In this document: positions 25,815 through 34,421 of the stretch, one piece after another
Position numbering within the stretch: position 1 is the first letter of the stretch
How the letters are laid out: the number at the start of each line of letters is the position of its first letter
From: Desulfonatronum thioautotrophicum
GTDB taxonomy: Bacteria; Desulfobacterota; Desulfovibrionia; Desulfovibrionales; Desulfonatronaceae
Length of the DNA stretch: 64,000 nucleotides
NCBI RefSeq assembly: GCF_000934745.1
Contig: NZ_KN882169.1
Coordinates: forward strand, 155,110-219,109
Direction: 5' to 3'
Made by a program: the position numbers and the translations under genes
Notes under the pieces: generated by a model
Seen by the model: only the letters and a program-made list of their open reading frames with translations
Databases searched by the model: none
What the model was told of the DNA's origin: nothing

Positions 25815-28103
25815 TCAAGAGATCCTGGAGACCTTGGAAACCCCGGATGCTTCCTGATTTTCCAGCTCAGTGACCAGAGAGGGCACATCGAGAATCAGGG
25901 CCAGCGCGCCGTTGCCCATGATTGTGGCTCCGGAGAGGCCTTGCATTCCGCTGAACACCCGGCCCAGGCCTTTGATGACGGTTTGGAGTTGGCCAATAAT
26001 AGTGTCCACGACCAGGCCGACACGCCGGGTTCCGGCCTGGACCACGACAACCTGTTCGATTTCCGGCCCCTGTGTGTGCAATTTGTACCAATTTCTCAGA
26101 ATCAGACAGGGCAAGAGTTCACCGCGAACATCATAGGCCCTGGCGATACGATCCCGTTCCGTCGGTCCGCGCTGTATTTCTACGCATTCCTGAACATCTG
26201 AGAGTGGAATGACGTAGTATTCCTCGTCCATGCTCACCAACAAACCTTCGATAATTGCCAGGGTCAGGGGCAGACCGATGCTGATGGTCGTTCCGTTGCC
26301 CGGTCGGCTGTCGATCTCCACCGTACCTTTGAGGGACTCCAGGGAACGTTTGACCACGTCCATGCCCACCCCCCGACCAGAGACCGCGGTAACGGTTTCC
26401 GCGGTGGAAAAACCAGGGTGAAAGATCAACTGCAGGACCTCCCGATCCGAGGGCCTGGTGTCGGATTTGGCCAAACCCCGCTCCACGGCCTTGGTGTAGA
26501 TCCTGTCCGGGTCGATGCCGCCACCGTCGTCCGCGATGATGATCCGGACCTGTCCGGCGCTCTGCATGGCGGACAGCGTGATCGTGCCTTTGGCCGCCTT
26601 GCCCCGTTCGCGCCGGAGTTCCGCGACTTCGATGCCATGGTCGATGCTGTTGCGTAAAATGTGCACCAGGGGATCACTGAGCTTTTCGATGACGGTCTTG
26701 TCCAGTTCGGTCTCCGCGCCATGGGTCTTCAGTTCAATTTCCTTGCCCAGTTCCGAGGAAAGGTCCCGGACCAGACGGCGGAATCTGTTGAACGTCGTGC
26801 CAATGGGCACCATGCGCAGGGAGAGGGTTCGCTCCCGAAGGTCGTTACCCAAACGTTCGATCTCCTCACTGACCGAAGTCAGCAACGGGTTGTGGAGTTC
26901 GGATTCGATCTGTTTCAGCCGGGCCTGGGCAATAACCAACTGACCGACCAGGTCCACCATGTCGTCCAGCTTGGGTGCACTGACCCGGATGGAGGCGATC
27001 TCTTCGTTTTTTCCTGAACCGGGGCCAGCCGGAGGGCTTTGCTGGGCGTCGGACAGGGGGGCAGTGAGAGAGCCGGGTGGGGCAGATGGTGCGGAGGCAG
27101 TGGCCTGGAACGCACGATCGGTTGAGGGAGGGGCAGTTTCTGGTTTTGGCCACTGTGGTGTCGTCAGTGTATTTTGTTCCACCAGTTCCGATGGCTTGAC
27201 TCCGTCAATCTGGGAAGAGGTTATTGATCTGGAGGCCGCGACCAGTAGGTCGGATGTTTCCTGACGATGTGCCTGGCGCAGTTCTTCGGCTTCAGCCGTG
27301 GTGATCTCCTGAAAGCGGACCACATCGCCCGGGTCGTCCAGGAAAAGAAATGTGTCACGGATTGTTTCGGCATCGACCACGGTGCGAAGAATCACGTCCC
27401 AACCTGTCCAGCAACGAGCTGGATCCAAATTTTCCAGGGCAGGGATATCCTGCACCGCGGCAAGAATGTCACAGGGACCAAGGGCGAGGATCTGATCCAG
27501 AAAGATTTGCGGATCGACGGTGTCCAGGGGTTTTTGCAGGGGCTGGTAGCGCAGGTGATACAGCTTGAAGTCATCACCACTGTTTCCACTGCCGTTTTGG
27601 TGACAAGGCGAGCAGGCCAAGGAATCCGTTTGCACGGGAGGAGCGGCGAAGGCTGGATCGGACTGGGGCATGCTCTTGCGCGGGAGGTGATCCTGGTTCG
27701 GTGCATGGAGTTCAGACCTTTCGGTTTGGGTTTCCTCCTTCAGAACCTGTTCCAAATCCGCCAAGATCAGCTGGGTTTGGTCCAGGGCCAAGCCCTGTTC
27801 CGGGGCGCGGAGGTAGTCGTGGACAAGATCCTTGTAACGAAAAGACAGGGTGATGATCGCCTGGGAACAGGGAGTTTTACCGGCCCGTATCCGATCATAG
27901 AGGGTTTCCAGATCATTGGTCAGCTCCCGGATATCTTCCAGGCCAAGCATGGCCGAAGAGCCCTTGATGGTATGCAGGGCACGGAAAATGCGGTGAATAC
28001 CGTCGATGTTGTCCGGTTCGTCCTCCAGTTCCAGCAGGGCACTCTCCAGTTCCGCCAGCATTTCCCTGCACTCTTCAATAAACAGGTGCATTTTGCCGCT
28101 CAT
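25815..28103 (-). CDS. cheA: CheA-type histidine kinase
   Basis: 762 residues from the ATG at 28103, overlapping the upstream stop (ATGA). Order: Hpt/P1 domain with phosphoacceptor His44 (RALHTIKGSS); a linker domain at about 165-265 (LYHLRYQP...LDPARCWTGWDVIL) of the kind found in many deltaproteobacterial CheAs; P3 dimer helices (LDDMVDLVGQLVIAQARL); HATPase with N box (LRNSIDHGIE), G1 (DDGGGIDPD) and G2 (GRGVGMDVV); and a CheW-like P5 (EEYYVIPLSDVQECVEI). No receptor, CheW or CheY gene lies nearby; its neighbours are STAS and PP2C proteins, so a role outside flagellar chemotaxis is plausible. Confidence 0.88.
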   Translation of the reverse strand: MSGKMHLFIEECREMLAELESALLELEDEPDNIDGIHRIFRALHTIKGSSAMLGLEDIRELTNDLETLYDRIRAGKTPCSQAIITLSFRYKDLVHDYLRAPEQGLALDQTQLILADLEQVLKEETQTERSELHAPNQDHLPRKSMPQSDPAFAAPPVQTDSLACSPCHQNGSGNSGDDFKLYHLRYQPLQKPLDTVDPQIFLDQILALGPCDILAAVQDIPALENLDPARCWTGWDVILRTVVDAETIRDTFLFLDDPGDVVRFQEITTAEAEELRQAHRQETSDLLVAASRSITSSQIDGVKPSELVEQNTLTTPQWPKPETAPPSTDRAFQATASAPSAPPGSLTAPLSDAQQSPPAGPGSGKNEEIASIRVSAPKLDDMVDLVGQLVIAQARLKQIESELHNPLLTSVSEEIERLGNDLRERTLSLRMVPIGTTFNRFRRLVRDLSSELGKEIELKTHGAETELDKTVIEKLSDPLVHILRNSIDHGIEVAELRRERGKAAKGTITLSAMQSAGQVRIIIADDGGGIDPDRIYTKAVERGLAKSDTRPSDREVLQLIFHPGFSTAETVTAVSGRGVGMDVVKRSLESLKGTVEIDSRPGNGTTISIGLPLTLAIIEGLLVSMDEEYYVIPLSDVQECVEIQRGPTERDRIARAYDVRGELLPCLILRNWYKLHTQGPEIEQVVVVQAGTRRVGLVVDTIIGQLQTVIKGLGRVFSGMQGLSGATIMGNGALALILDVPSLVTELENQEASGVSKVSRIS

Positions 28104-29209
28104 ATTGCGTCTCCCAGCAGCCATGCAAATCCAAGATTCTGGAACTGTTCCCGGAGATGTTCCGTGGAAACAATGCGCATGCTCCGCATTTGACCGGCAC
28201 AGGTCCGCAGAGCCGCGACCAGGGCCTGAAGGCCGGCAATGTCGATGCTTTGAGTCCCGCTGAGGTCGATGCGCAAGTGCGCTACGTCATCGGGTGGATG
28301 AAGAAGCAAGCGGCAAAAAGATTGTGCCTGGGTCAGGCCGAAATGTTCATCCAGGCTCAGAATGGCCTGATCATTGATCACCCGCCACGGAGAATTCTCT
28401 TTGGAGACAGCATCTTTATCCACCGGGAAAGATGCCGTCGGTTCATTACAGGAATGGAACTGAAACATGGAACGCTCCAGCCTTCTGATGCTCTCCGCCG
28501 GAACATCCACCAGGGCTCCGATCACCTCCGGGTCAATGATCGAGGCAAAGAGAACGTTCAGTGGGATGCGCTGGGCAAAGCCGCTTTCCAGAGTGCCGGT
28601 GGCCCCGATGTCCACGTGGCAGTCCAGAATCAGGCCGGTATCCTGCAGGGCTTTGATGATGTCGTAGGGGGTTTTGTCCTTGCGGTGGATGTCGTGGATC
28701 AGGTCGAACTCGATGTGATAGAGAAATTTCCCCCCCTTGAGCCCCTGGTCCAGGGTAAACATGTCCACGTCAAAAATGGAGTGACCGTGGTTCGAACACA
28801 ACTGCAGTGACGTTTCCGTTTCGATCTTGCTGGTGGGGGTCAGCAGCCCTTGAATCGTCTCGAGGGTACTCGTGATGTCCATGCATTCCCCGGCAACAGG
28901 TTCATTGATCATCGTGCTGAGTTGATCAAAGCCTTCAAGGAGAACCTGACAGGTTTGCTGGTCCGGGCGCACCTTTTGGTCGCGGACCAGGTGCAAGGCG
29001 TTCTCCAGCCTGTGCGCCAGGCGACCGATGGCTTCCAGACCGAAAAAACCAGCGGCGCCTTTGATGGAATGAGCCGTACGGAAAATCCGGTTGACCAGTT
29101 CCTCGTCAAACGCCCCTTTGAGATTCTCCAGAGCCATGATGTCGGATTCGATAGATTCCAGGTGGTCCTTGGAATCCTCAATAAATGCGGACATCAAGTC
29201 ATCGGACAT
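28100..29209 (-). CDS. Hpt-STAS two-domain signalling protein
   Basis: 369 residues; the ATG at 29209 has GAGGAG 10 bases upstream. The N-terminal Hpt domain has His47 (RTAHSIKGAAGFFGLE). The middle (about 155-270) repeats the linker domain of the neighbouring CheA (FLYHIEFDLIHDIHRKDKTP...LPLNVLF-type pattern). The C-terminus is a STAS domain (HLRIDLSGTQSIDIAGLQAL). The residue normally phosphorylated (Ser/Thr in DSSG) is Ile here, so the STAS may bind but not be a kinase substrate. It is coupled to cheA by a 4-base overlap. Confidence 0.8.
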   Translation of the reverse strand: MSDDLMSAFIEDSKDHLESIESDIMALENLKGAFDEELVNRIFRTAHSIKGAAGFFGLEAIGRLAHRLENALHLVRDQKVRPDQQTCQVLLEGFDQLSTMINEPVAGECMDITSTLETIQGLLTPTSKIETETSLQLCSNHGHSIFDVDMFTLDQGLKGGKFLYHIEFDLIHDIHRKDKTPYDIIKALQDTGLILDCHVDIGATGTLESGFAQRIPLNVLFASIIDPEVIGALVDVPAESIRRLERSMFQFHSCNEPTASFPVDKDAVSKENSPWRVINDQAILSLDEHFGLTQAQSFCRLLLHPPDDVAHLRIDLSGTQSIDIAGLQALVAALRTCAGQMRSMRIVSTEHLREQFQNLGFAWLLGDAI

Positions 29210-29238
29210 GACAATGTTTCTCCTCGGCAATACTATGG

Positions 29239-29976
29239 TTAAGTGGCTCGAGTGATCGTGAAGTGCTTATCCAGACGCATGGTGGTCAAGACATTGTAGA
29301 TTTCCGGGTGGACATTGACAACGCTGAGCCGACCTTGCTTGGCTTTCAAGGAGTTGTGCGTCGCCACCAGCAGGCCCATGCCCAGGGAATCAACCATGTC
29401 CACACCCTGAAGGTCAATGGTCACGTCGGTGTGTCCGCCGTTGATCAAATCATTCAAGGCATCGCGTAGTCCATCGATGCGCGATCCGACCATGTTCTCG
29501 GTGACCCGTGCCACGATTTTTGAACCTTCGTGTTGGATTTGCAGCATAGTATTCACTCCTGAAGTATTGAGTCGCTTTTGGAGGGTGACTTGATTACCAC
29601 ATTGGTTGAATGCGATCCGGTCAAAACTGTTGCGCATGATTTCCAGGCCTCTGCCGGACACACTGCTGGGCGGGGGCAACTCCCATTTGCGGGAGCGCCA
29701 GGGAAAGCCCGCACCCTGGTCGCTGACAACGATGTCAAGACGATCCGCGCTGAGGGAGATGTGACAGTCCACCGCCTTCAGGGCCTCTTTCCTGTTGCCA
29801 TGGATCACCGCATTTGTCAGAGCCTCACGCAAGGAAAGGAGGACCAGGAAAAAATCCGTATTGGGTAAATGTTCCCGCAAAAAATCCTGAGCCAATAGCG
29901 AGGCCTGATCCACATTTTCCAGGGTTGATGGGAACCGCATGTGCAGGTCATGGTCGCTTAGGCTGACAATCTGCAT
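29239..29976 (-). CDS. RsbW-type ATPase fused to an RsbV-type STAS domain
   Basis: 245 residues in one frame. Residues 1-140 are a GHKL anti-sigma/serine kinase: N box SLREALTNAVIHGN, G1 VSDQGAGFPW, G2 SGRGLEIMRN. Residues 144-245 are a STAS antagonist with its substrate Ser197 in DMVDSLGMGLLVA. Kinase and substrate are usually separate proteins in partner-switching systems. A strong internal start at 29547 could also release the STAS domain alone. It follows the phosphatase gene by 3 bases. Confidence 0.82.
   Translation of the reverse strand: MQIVSLSDHDLHMRFPSTLENVDQASLLAQDFLREHLPNTDFFLVLLSLREALTNAVIHGNRKEALKAVDCHISLSADRLDIVVSDQGAGFPWRSRKWELPPPSSVSGRGLEIMRNSFDRIAFNQCGNQVTLQKRLNTSGVNTMLQIQHEGSKIVARVTENMVGSRIDGLRDALNDLINGGHTDVTIDLQGVDMVDSLGMGLLVATHNSLKAKQGRLSVVNVHPEIYNVLTTMRLDKHFTITRAT
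29545..29560 (-). promoter_or_regulatory. Internal ribosome binding site and ATG before the STAS domain
   Basis: AGGAG, 8 spacer bases and ATG sit in frame at the junction of the two domains of the RsbW-STAS gene. In the neighbouring frame a TGA overlaps the AGGAG, exactly where a separate RsbW-type gene would be expected to end. Confidence 0.65.
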
Positions 29977-29979
29977 TGG

Positions 29980-31104
29980 TCAGACCTCCACAACCATCAG
30001 CACTGCGTCGTCTTTGGCCTCGGCACCGGTAGCCAACCGTCTTTGGATTTGATCCGGACATGCTGCCAATGGCTGGGAGTGACATGCCTCGCATGCAAGG
30101 ATCAATTCCCGGATGGCGGTGCTGGATATTCCTGATTTCCCTTGATGCGCGTCCAGCAAGCCGTCGGTGTAGAGAAAAATTCGATCACCCGCCACGACCG
30201 GCCTGGAAATCTGGTTCAGGAAAATATCGGCAAAGGGCCCCAGAATGTCACCTTCGGTGCGGAGTATTTCCACTTCCCCGTTCGCTCCAAGGAAGATCGC
30301 CGGAGGGTGTCCGGCCGAGAGTATCGTCAGCAGATTGCGTCCAGAATTGATGACGGCATAGGTTGCCGTCAGGAAGGTTCCCACAGGGAGGACGGTGTGC
30401 AGGACCTTGTTGATGGTGGCCAAGGTTTCCAAGGGAGTAAAGAGCGGACCCGTGTTCTGGCGCAACAATGTCTTGATCCCCGAGGTGATGAACGAGGTTT
30501 TCAGGTCATGTCCACTGATGTCCGCGACAACGTAGCCAAACCCCCCGCTGACCGGGAAGACGTCATAATAATCGCCTCCGGCTTCCAGAATGGGCTCGTA
30601 GCTGACGGCGAATCGGGCCTCGGGGAGGTCCTCCGGCTTGGTGAGCATAGCCTGCTGCGCTTCACCGATCTGGCGGAGTCGTGCAGCCTGTTCGGCAATA
30701 ACAATGCGATATGCCTGTACAACCTTGATGTTGGTCCGCACCCTGGCCAGAACTTCCAAAGGCTCGAAGGGTTTGGTCACAAAATCCACGGCACCCAGTT
30801 CAAATCCTTTGACCTTGGACCCCAGATCGTCCAATGCGGAGAGAAAGATGACCGGAGTGGTGGACGTCATTGGCTCCGCTTTGAGCTGCTGCAGCGTTTC
30901 AAAGCCACTTTCTCCGGGCATCATGATGTCCAGGAGGATCAGGTCCGGAGCGAACTGCCTGGCCTTTTCCCGGCCCGCAGTTCCATTGTCGGCCTGGATT
31001 GTCCCAAAGCCGGAGGCTCGGAGAATACGGTCAAGGATGAGGCGATTGGTCTGATCATCGTCAATGATCAGAATTAGTGGAGTGTCGTGGAGTGCGGAAT
31101 CCAT
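29980..31104 (-). CDS. Response regulator with PP2C (RsbU-type) phosphatase domain
   Basis: 374 residues from the ATG at 31104. The frame reaches 31227, but the extra N-terminus has no family similarity. The receiver domain has the acidic pocket IIDDD, phosphoacceptor Asp59 (DLILLDIMMPG) and Lys in FVTKPFEP. A short coil leads to the SpoIIE/RsbU phosphatase with GGDYYDVF, ADISGHDLKTSF, SAGHPPAIFL, YTDGLLDA and a final DDAVLMVVEV. It is expected to dephosphorylate the STAS antagonist encoded next to it when its receiver is phosphorylated. Confidence 0.87.
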   Translation of the reverse strand: MDSALHDTPLILIIDDDQTNRLILDRILRASGFGTIQADNGTAGREKARQFAPDLILLDIMMPGESGFETLQQLKAEPMTSTTPVIFLSALDDLGSKVKGFELGAVDFVTKPFEPLEVLARVRTNIKVVQAYRIVIAEQAARLRQIGEAQQAMLTKPEDLPEARFAVSYEPILEAGGDYYDVFPVSGGFGYVVADISGHDLKTSFITSGIKTLLRQNTGPLFTPLETLATINKVLHTVLPVGTFLTATYAVINSGRNLLTILSAGHPPAIFLGANGEVEILRTEGDILGPFADIFLNQISRPVVAGDRIFLYTDGLLDAHQGKSGISSTAIRELILACEACHSQPLAACPDQIQRRLATGAEAKDDAVLMVVEV

Positions 31105-31258
31105 GGGGCACCATGTGCTGAGGATTGCGATGCGTTCTGGAAGCTCCCAGAAGAAAATTCGTGCTTCCGTTGCTGATGAAGGGGAGATCGCGGCCATTCT
31201 GTGCGCCGAGTGTGACGGCATACCCATACCATGGGGGCCGCCTCATGTTCCCACCGGT

Positions 31259-31287
31259 ACTATAGAAACCCTTGTTTTGCCAGACAA
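31259..31287 (-). promoter_or_regulatory. Candidate promoter of the signalling operon
   Basis: On the minus strand TTGTCT, 17 bases and TATAGT, about 150 bases before the phosphatase start. The stretch 31105-31373 otherwise holds nothing recognisable. Confidence 0.45.
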
Positions 31288-31373
31288 GGTGTGCATGGTA
31301 AAAACTATTTGAAAAATTGATACTATGCTCGCAAAGTGTATTCGTGATTTAGCAAATAAGCCATTTTCAAGGA

Positions 31374-32954
31374 TCATTTTGGATTACTGGAACGTTGTTG
31401 ATATTTCCGACACAAACTTTTGATCAGATTCCAGGTCATTCGGGCTTCGGTGATATTCCATTTCAGGGCCAGGACCCCGTAAAGACCTGCCAGGATAGGT
31501 ATGAGGAGAATGGCTGGTTTGCCCAGCGAAGAAACGGCCAAGGCCGCGCCGCCCAGGGCTGTGCTAAGTACGATCATCCGGTTCAGTTGCGGCCCAGCGG
31601 TCAGCCAGGGACCGATACGCCTTCGCAGGATCATTCCCAGGAGCAGGACATTGGCCCATGAAGAGACCGCAGCGGCCAGGGCCAGGCCGACGTGTGACAA
31701 GACGCGCATCAGCACCAGGCTTAGGGCAACATTGATCAGCAAAGAGACAGCGGCGACCAGGACCGGGGAGCGGGTGTCCTCCATGGCGTAGAAGGCCGAT
31801 ACCAATGGACGGACACAGGCAAAGGCCGGCAAGCCGGCGCTGTATCCTACCAGGGCCCAGGCTGTGGCTTGCACGGCCTCATCGCCAAAAGCACCGCGTC
31901 CAAATACCGCATCAACGATCGGCAGGCTCATTCCGGCCAGTCCCGCGGCTGAGGGCAGGCAAACAAAAAGGGTCATGCTCAGGGTGGTGCTAAGGGTCTG
32001 CCGAAACCCCTCCATGTCTCTTCCCGCGGCAAGCTGGGACAGGCTGGGGAGTGCGGCAGTGCTCAAGGCCACGCCAAAGACTCCAAGAGGCAGTTGAACC
32101 AGGCGATCCGCGTAATACAGGTAGGAAATACTGCCTGCTGCCAGTAACGAGGCCAGGAGCGTTCCTATGAGAATATTGATCTGGTAAACCGCAGCTCCGA
32201 ACACCGTGGGCAACATCAGGGCGCCGATCCGTTTCACACCGGCATGCATCAGGTCCACCGGGCCGCGCCAGGACAAGCCAAAGCGGCGCAGGTACGGTTG
32301 CTGGAGGAGCCATTGACCCACACCGGAGAGGCAGACGCCCCAGGCCAGGGTCAAGGCCACGTTCCAGCCCATGACCATGGCCAGCACGCCGGCGATAATC
32401 AGCCCCAGGTTCAGGACGCACGGCGCCACTGCCGGAGCCCAGAAATGGCCCATGGAATTGAGGACGCCCATGCACAGCGCAACAGCCGAGATAAACAGGA
32501 TATACGGGAAACAAATGCGGACAAGGGCCACGGTCCCGGCCAGCACCTCGGGATCCCGGGCAAAGCCCGGGGCAATGAGCAGGGTTAACGTCTCGGCCCA
32601 GATCATGGCCGCGACGCAAATGACGAAAAGGATCAGGAGCAGCCAAATCAGGGTGGAGCGGGCTAGGATAAAGGCCTCCTGGTCGCCTTTTTCCCGTCTG
32701 GTTCGGGAAAAGACAGGGATGAAGGCCATGGTCAGCGAGCCTTCGGCGAACAGCCTGCGCAGCAAGTTGGGTAGCCGGAAGGCCACGAAAAAAGCGTCGG
32801 CCCAGATGCCCGCGCCAAGGGCAAAGGCAATGGTCATATCCCGCACAAAGCCCAGAATCCGGCTGGCGACGGTGCCGGCGGCAACCACCGAGGCGTTCCG
32901 GGCGATTTTTCCCGTAACGGTGGGGGCGGATGAAGGGGCGTGCTCGGTCACCAA
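31374..32954 (-). CDS. murJ: Lipid II flippase MurJ
   Basis: 526 residues, the normal length, with 13-14 hydrophobic segments. The family's N-terminal block is complete: VVAAGTVASRILGFVRDMTI, WADAFFVAFRLPNLLRRLFA-EGSLTMAFIPVF. The conserved arginines of the central cavity and the RALVSAFYAMEDTRSPV-type segment are present. It flips undecaprenyl-linked peptidoglycan precursor across the inner membrane. It lies at the 3' end of a housekeeping run on the minus strand. Confidence 0.93.
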   Translation of the reverse strand: MVTEHAPSSAPTVTGKIARNASVVAAGTVASRILGFVRDMTIAFALGAGIWADAFFVAFRLPNLLRRLFAEGSLTMAFIPVFSRTRREKGDQEAFILARSTLIWLLLILFVICVAAMIWAETLTLLIAPGFARDPEVLAGTVALVRICFPYILFISAVALCMGVLNSMGHFWAPAVAPCVLNLGLIIAGVLAMVMGWNVALTLAWGVCLSGVGQWLLQQPYLRRFGLSWRGPVDLMHAGVKRIGALMLPTVFGAAVYQINILIGTLLASLLAAGSISYLYYADRLVQLPLGVFGVALSTAALPSLSQLAAGRDMEGFRQTLSTTLSMTLFVCLPSAAGLAGMSLPIVDAVFGRGAFGDEAVQATAWALVGYSAGLPAFACVRPLVSAFYAMEDTRSPVLVAAVSLLINVALSLVLMRVLSHVGLALAAAVSSWANVLLLGMILRRRIGPWLTAGPQLNRMIVLSTALGGAALAVSSLGKPAILLIPILAGLYGVLALKWNITEARMTWNLIKSLCRKYQQRSSNPK

Positions 32955-33002
32955 CGCATCTCGGTGGCCGGTGGTGATATCTGAGCTGGTTGACAGGCCG
33001 GG

Positions 33003-34259
33003 CTATCGGTGGAGCAGAGCATCGACACGGGCCTTGACCTCCTGGACGATGTCACGTTCTCCGGGCACATGGCGGTCGCGCATCAGGATTTTACCGGCAC
33101 AGATGGTGGTGTCCACGCAGTCGCCGTTGGCGGCGTAGACCACATTGGAAATGAGATTGTGGTTCGGAACGAGCTGAGGGTGGTTGAGATCCAGCAGGAG
33201 ACAGTCGGCAAGCATTCCCGGTGCAATGCGTCCGGCGTTCAGGCCAAAAATCCGGGCACCGTTGCTTGTAGCGCACTGCCAGACCTCGGATGCGGGCATG
33301 GCTGTGGGATCGTTGGTCATGGCCTTGCGTTTCAGGGTGGCGAACTTCATCTCTTCAAACATGTCCAGGTTGTTGTTGGAGGAACAGCCGTCCGTTCCCA
33401 GGCCGATGCACACACCGCGAGCGTGCAGGCGGCGATAGGGGAAGGATCCGGAGCACAGCTTGGTGTTGGATATGGGAAGATGGGCGACCTTGACGTCATA
33501 TTCGGCCAGGAGATCCATTTCCTCATCATCCAGCCAGATGGCGTGGGCCGCGAGGATGTTTGGGCCGAGAAGGCCGATGTCCCTGAGATAGCGGACCGGG
33601 GTCGTGCCATGGGCTGTCACGCAGTCCTCCACCTCCCGTTTGGTTTCGGAAAGATGAATATGAATGAGCAGATTATGTTCCCTGGCGAATTCAGCCAGCC
33701 AGATCAGCGATTCCCTGGACACCGTATAGATGGCATGCGGTCCAAGGGCGAATTGCACGCGTGGCGAGGAGGTATTTGTTTGGGCGAAAAACTCCTTGGT
33801 CCGGGCCTTGAAGTGGGCTATTTTTTTGGGATCGCCGAAATCAATGAACACCGAAGAGAGCATGGCCCGCAGGCCCATGTCCTCCACGGCCCGGATCGTG
33901 CTGCCCATGTGCCAGTACATGTCGCAAAAAAACGTGGTTCCGGTCTTGATCATTTCCAGACAGGCCAGCTTTGCCCCCCAGTAGACATCCTCCCTGGTCA
34001 GCTTGTGCTCCATGGGCCAGATGTGGTTTTGCAGCCAATCATGCAGTTCCATGTCGTCGGCGTAGCCACGCAGCAGGGTCATGGACGCATGGGTGTGGGC
34101 GTTGATCAGCGAGGGCACGATGGCTTTGTCCGTGCCGTCAATGACCGTTTCCGCAGTCACGAAGGATAGGTCCGGTTCTATCTGGGCAATTTCCTCGCCC
34201 TGGATGGCAACGTCCACAAGGGAACCTTCATGTAATACGTTCTTGATCAAAATGCTCAT
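33003..34259 (-). CDS. mtaD: Amidohydrolase, 5-methylthioadenosine/S-adenosylhomocysteine deaminase type
   Basis: 418 residues. Metal ligands of the cytosine-deaminase-like amidohydrolases are all visible: NAHTHASMTLLRG, the Glu/His pair in HIHLSETKREVEDC, a further His in LAAHAIWLDDEEM and the catalytic Asp in GLGTDGCSSNNNLDMFEEMK. The WLQNHIWPMEHKLT stretch is typical of MtaD/SsnA-like enzymes. It deaminates MTA or SAH to the inosyl forms in nucleoside salvage and the methyl cycle. The exact substrate is uncertain. Confidence 0.87.
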   Translation of the reverse strand: MSILIKNVLHEGSLVDVAIQGEEIAQIEPDLSFVTAETVIDGTDKAIVPSLINAHTHASMTLLRGYADDMELHDWLQNHIWPMEHKLTREDVYWGAKLACLEMIKTGTTFFCDMYWHMGSTIRAVEDMGLRAMLSSVFIDFGDPKKIAHFKARTKEFFAQTNTSSPRVQFALGPHAIYTVSRESLIWLAEFAREHNLLIHIHLSETKREVEDCVTAHGTTPVRYLRDIGLLGPNILAAHAIWLDDEEMDLLAEYDVKVAHLPISNTKLCSGSFPYRRLHARGVCIGLGTDGCSSNNNLDMFEEMKFATLKRKAMTNDPTAMPASEVWQCATSNGARIFGLNAGRIAPGMLADCLLLDLNHPQLVPNHNLISNVVYAANGDCVDTTICAGKILMRDRHVPGERDIVQEVKARVDALLHR

Positions 34260-34421
34260 TCTTCCATCCCGTCTGGCTATTTGGTGGATTCACTTGGAAA
34301 AAGAAACTGAGAGGAGGTAAACAAAAGATTTTTGCCGGTCAATGCAAGCCCGGCAAAGGAGAAGTGCTCAGTCAGTACGCTGGCTGCCCTAAAACAACCA
34401 AGGGCACAGCCAATGGCACAG

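Noticed and set aside
28157-28810. Plus-strand frame of 217 codons opposite the Hpt-STAS gene
   Set aside because: Reverse shadow; the minus strand has the Hpt histidine motif, a STAS domain and overlapping gene boundaries.
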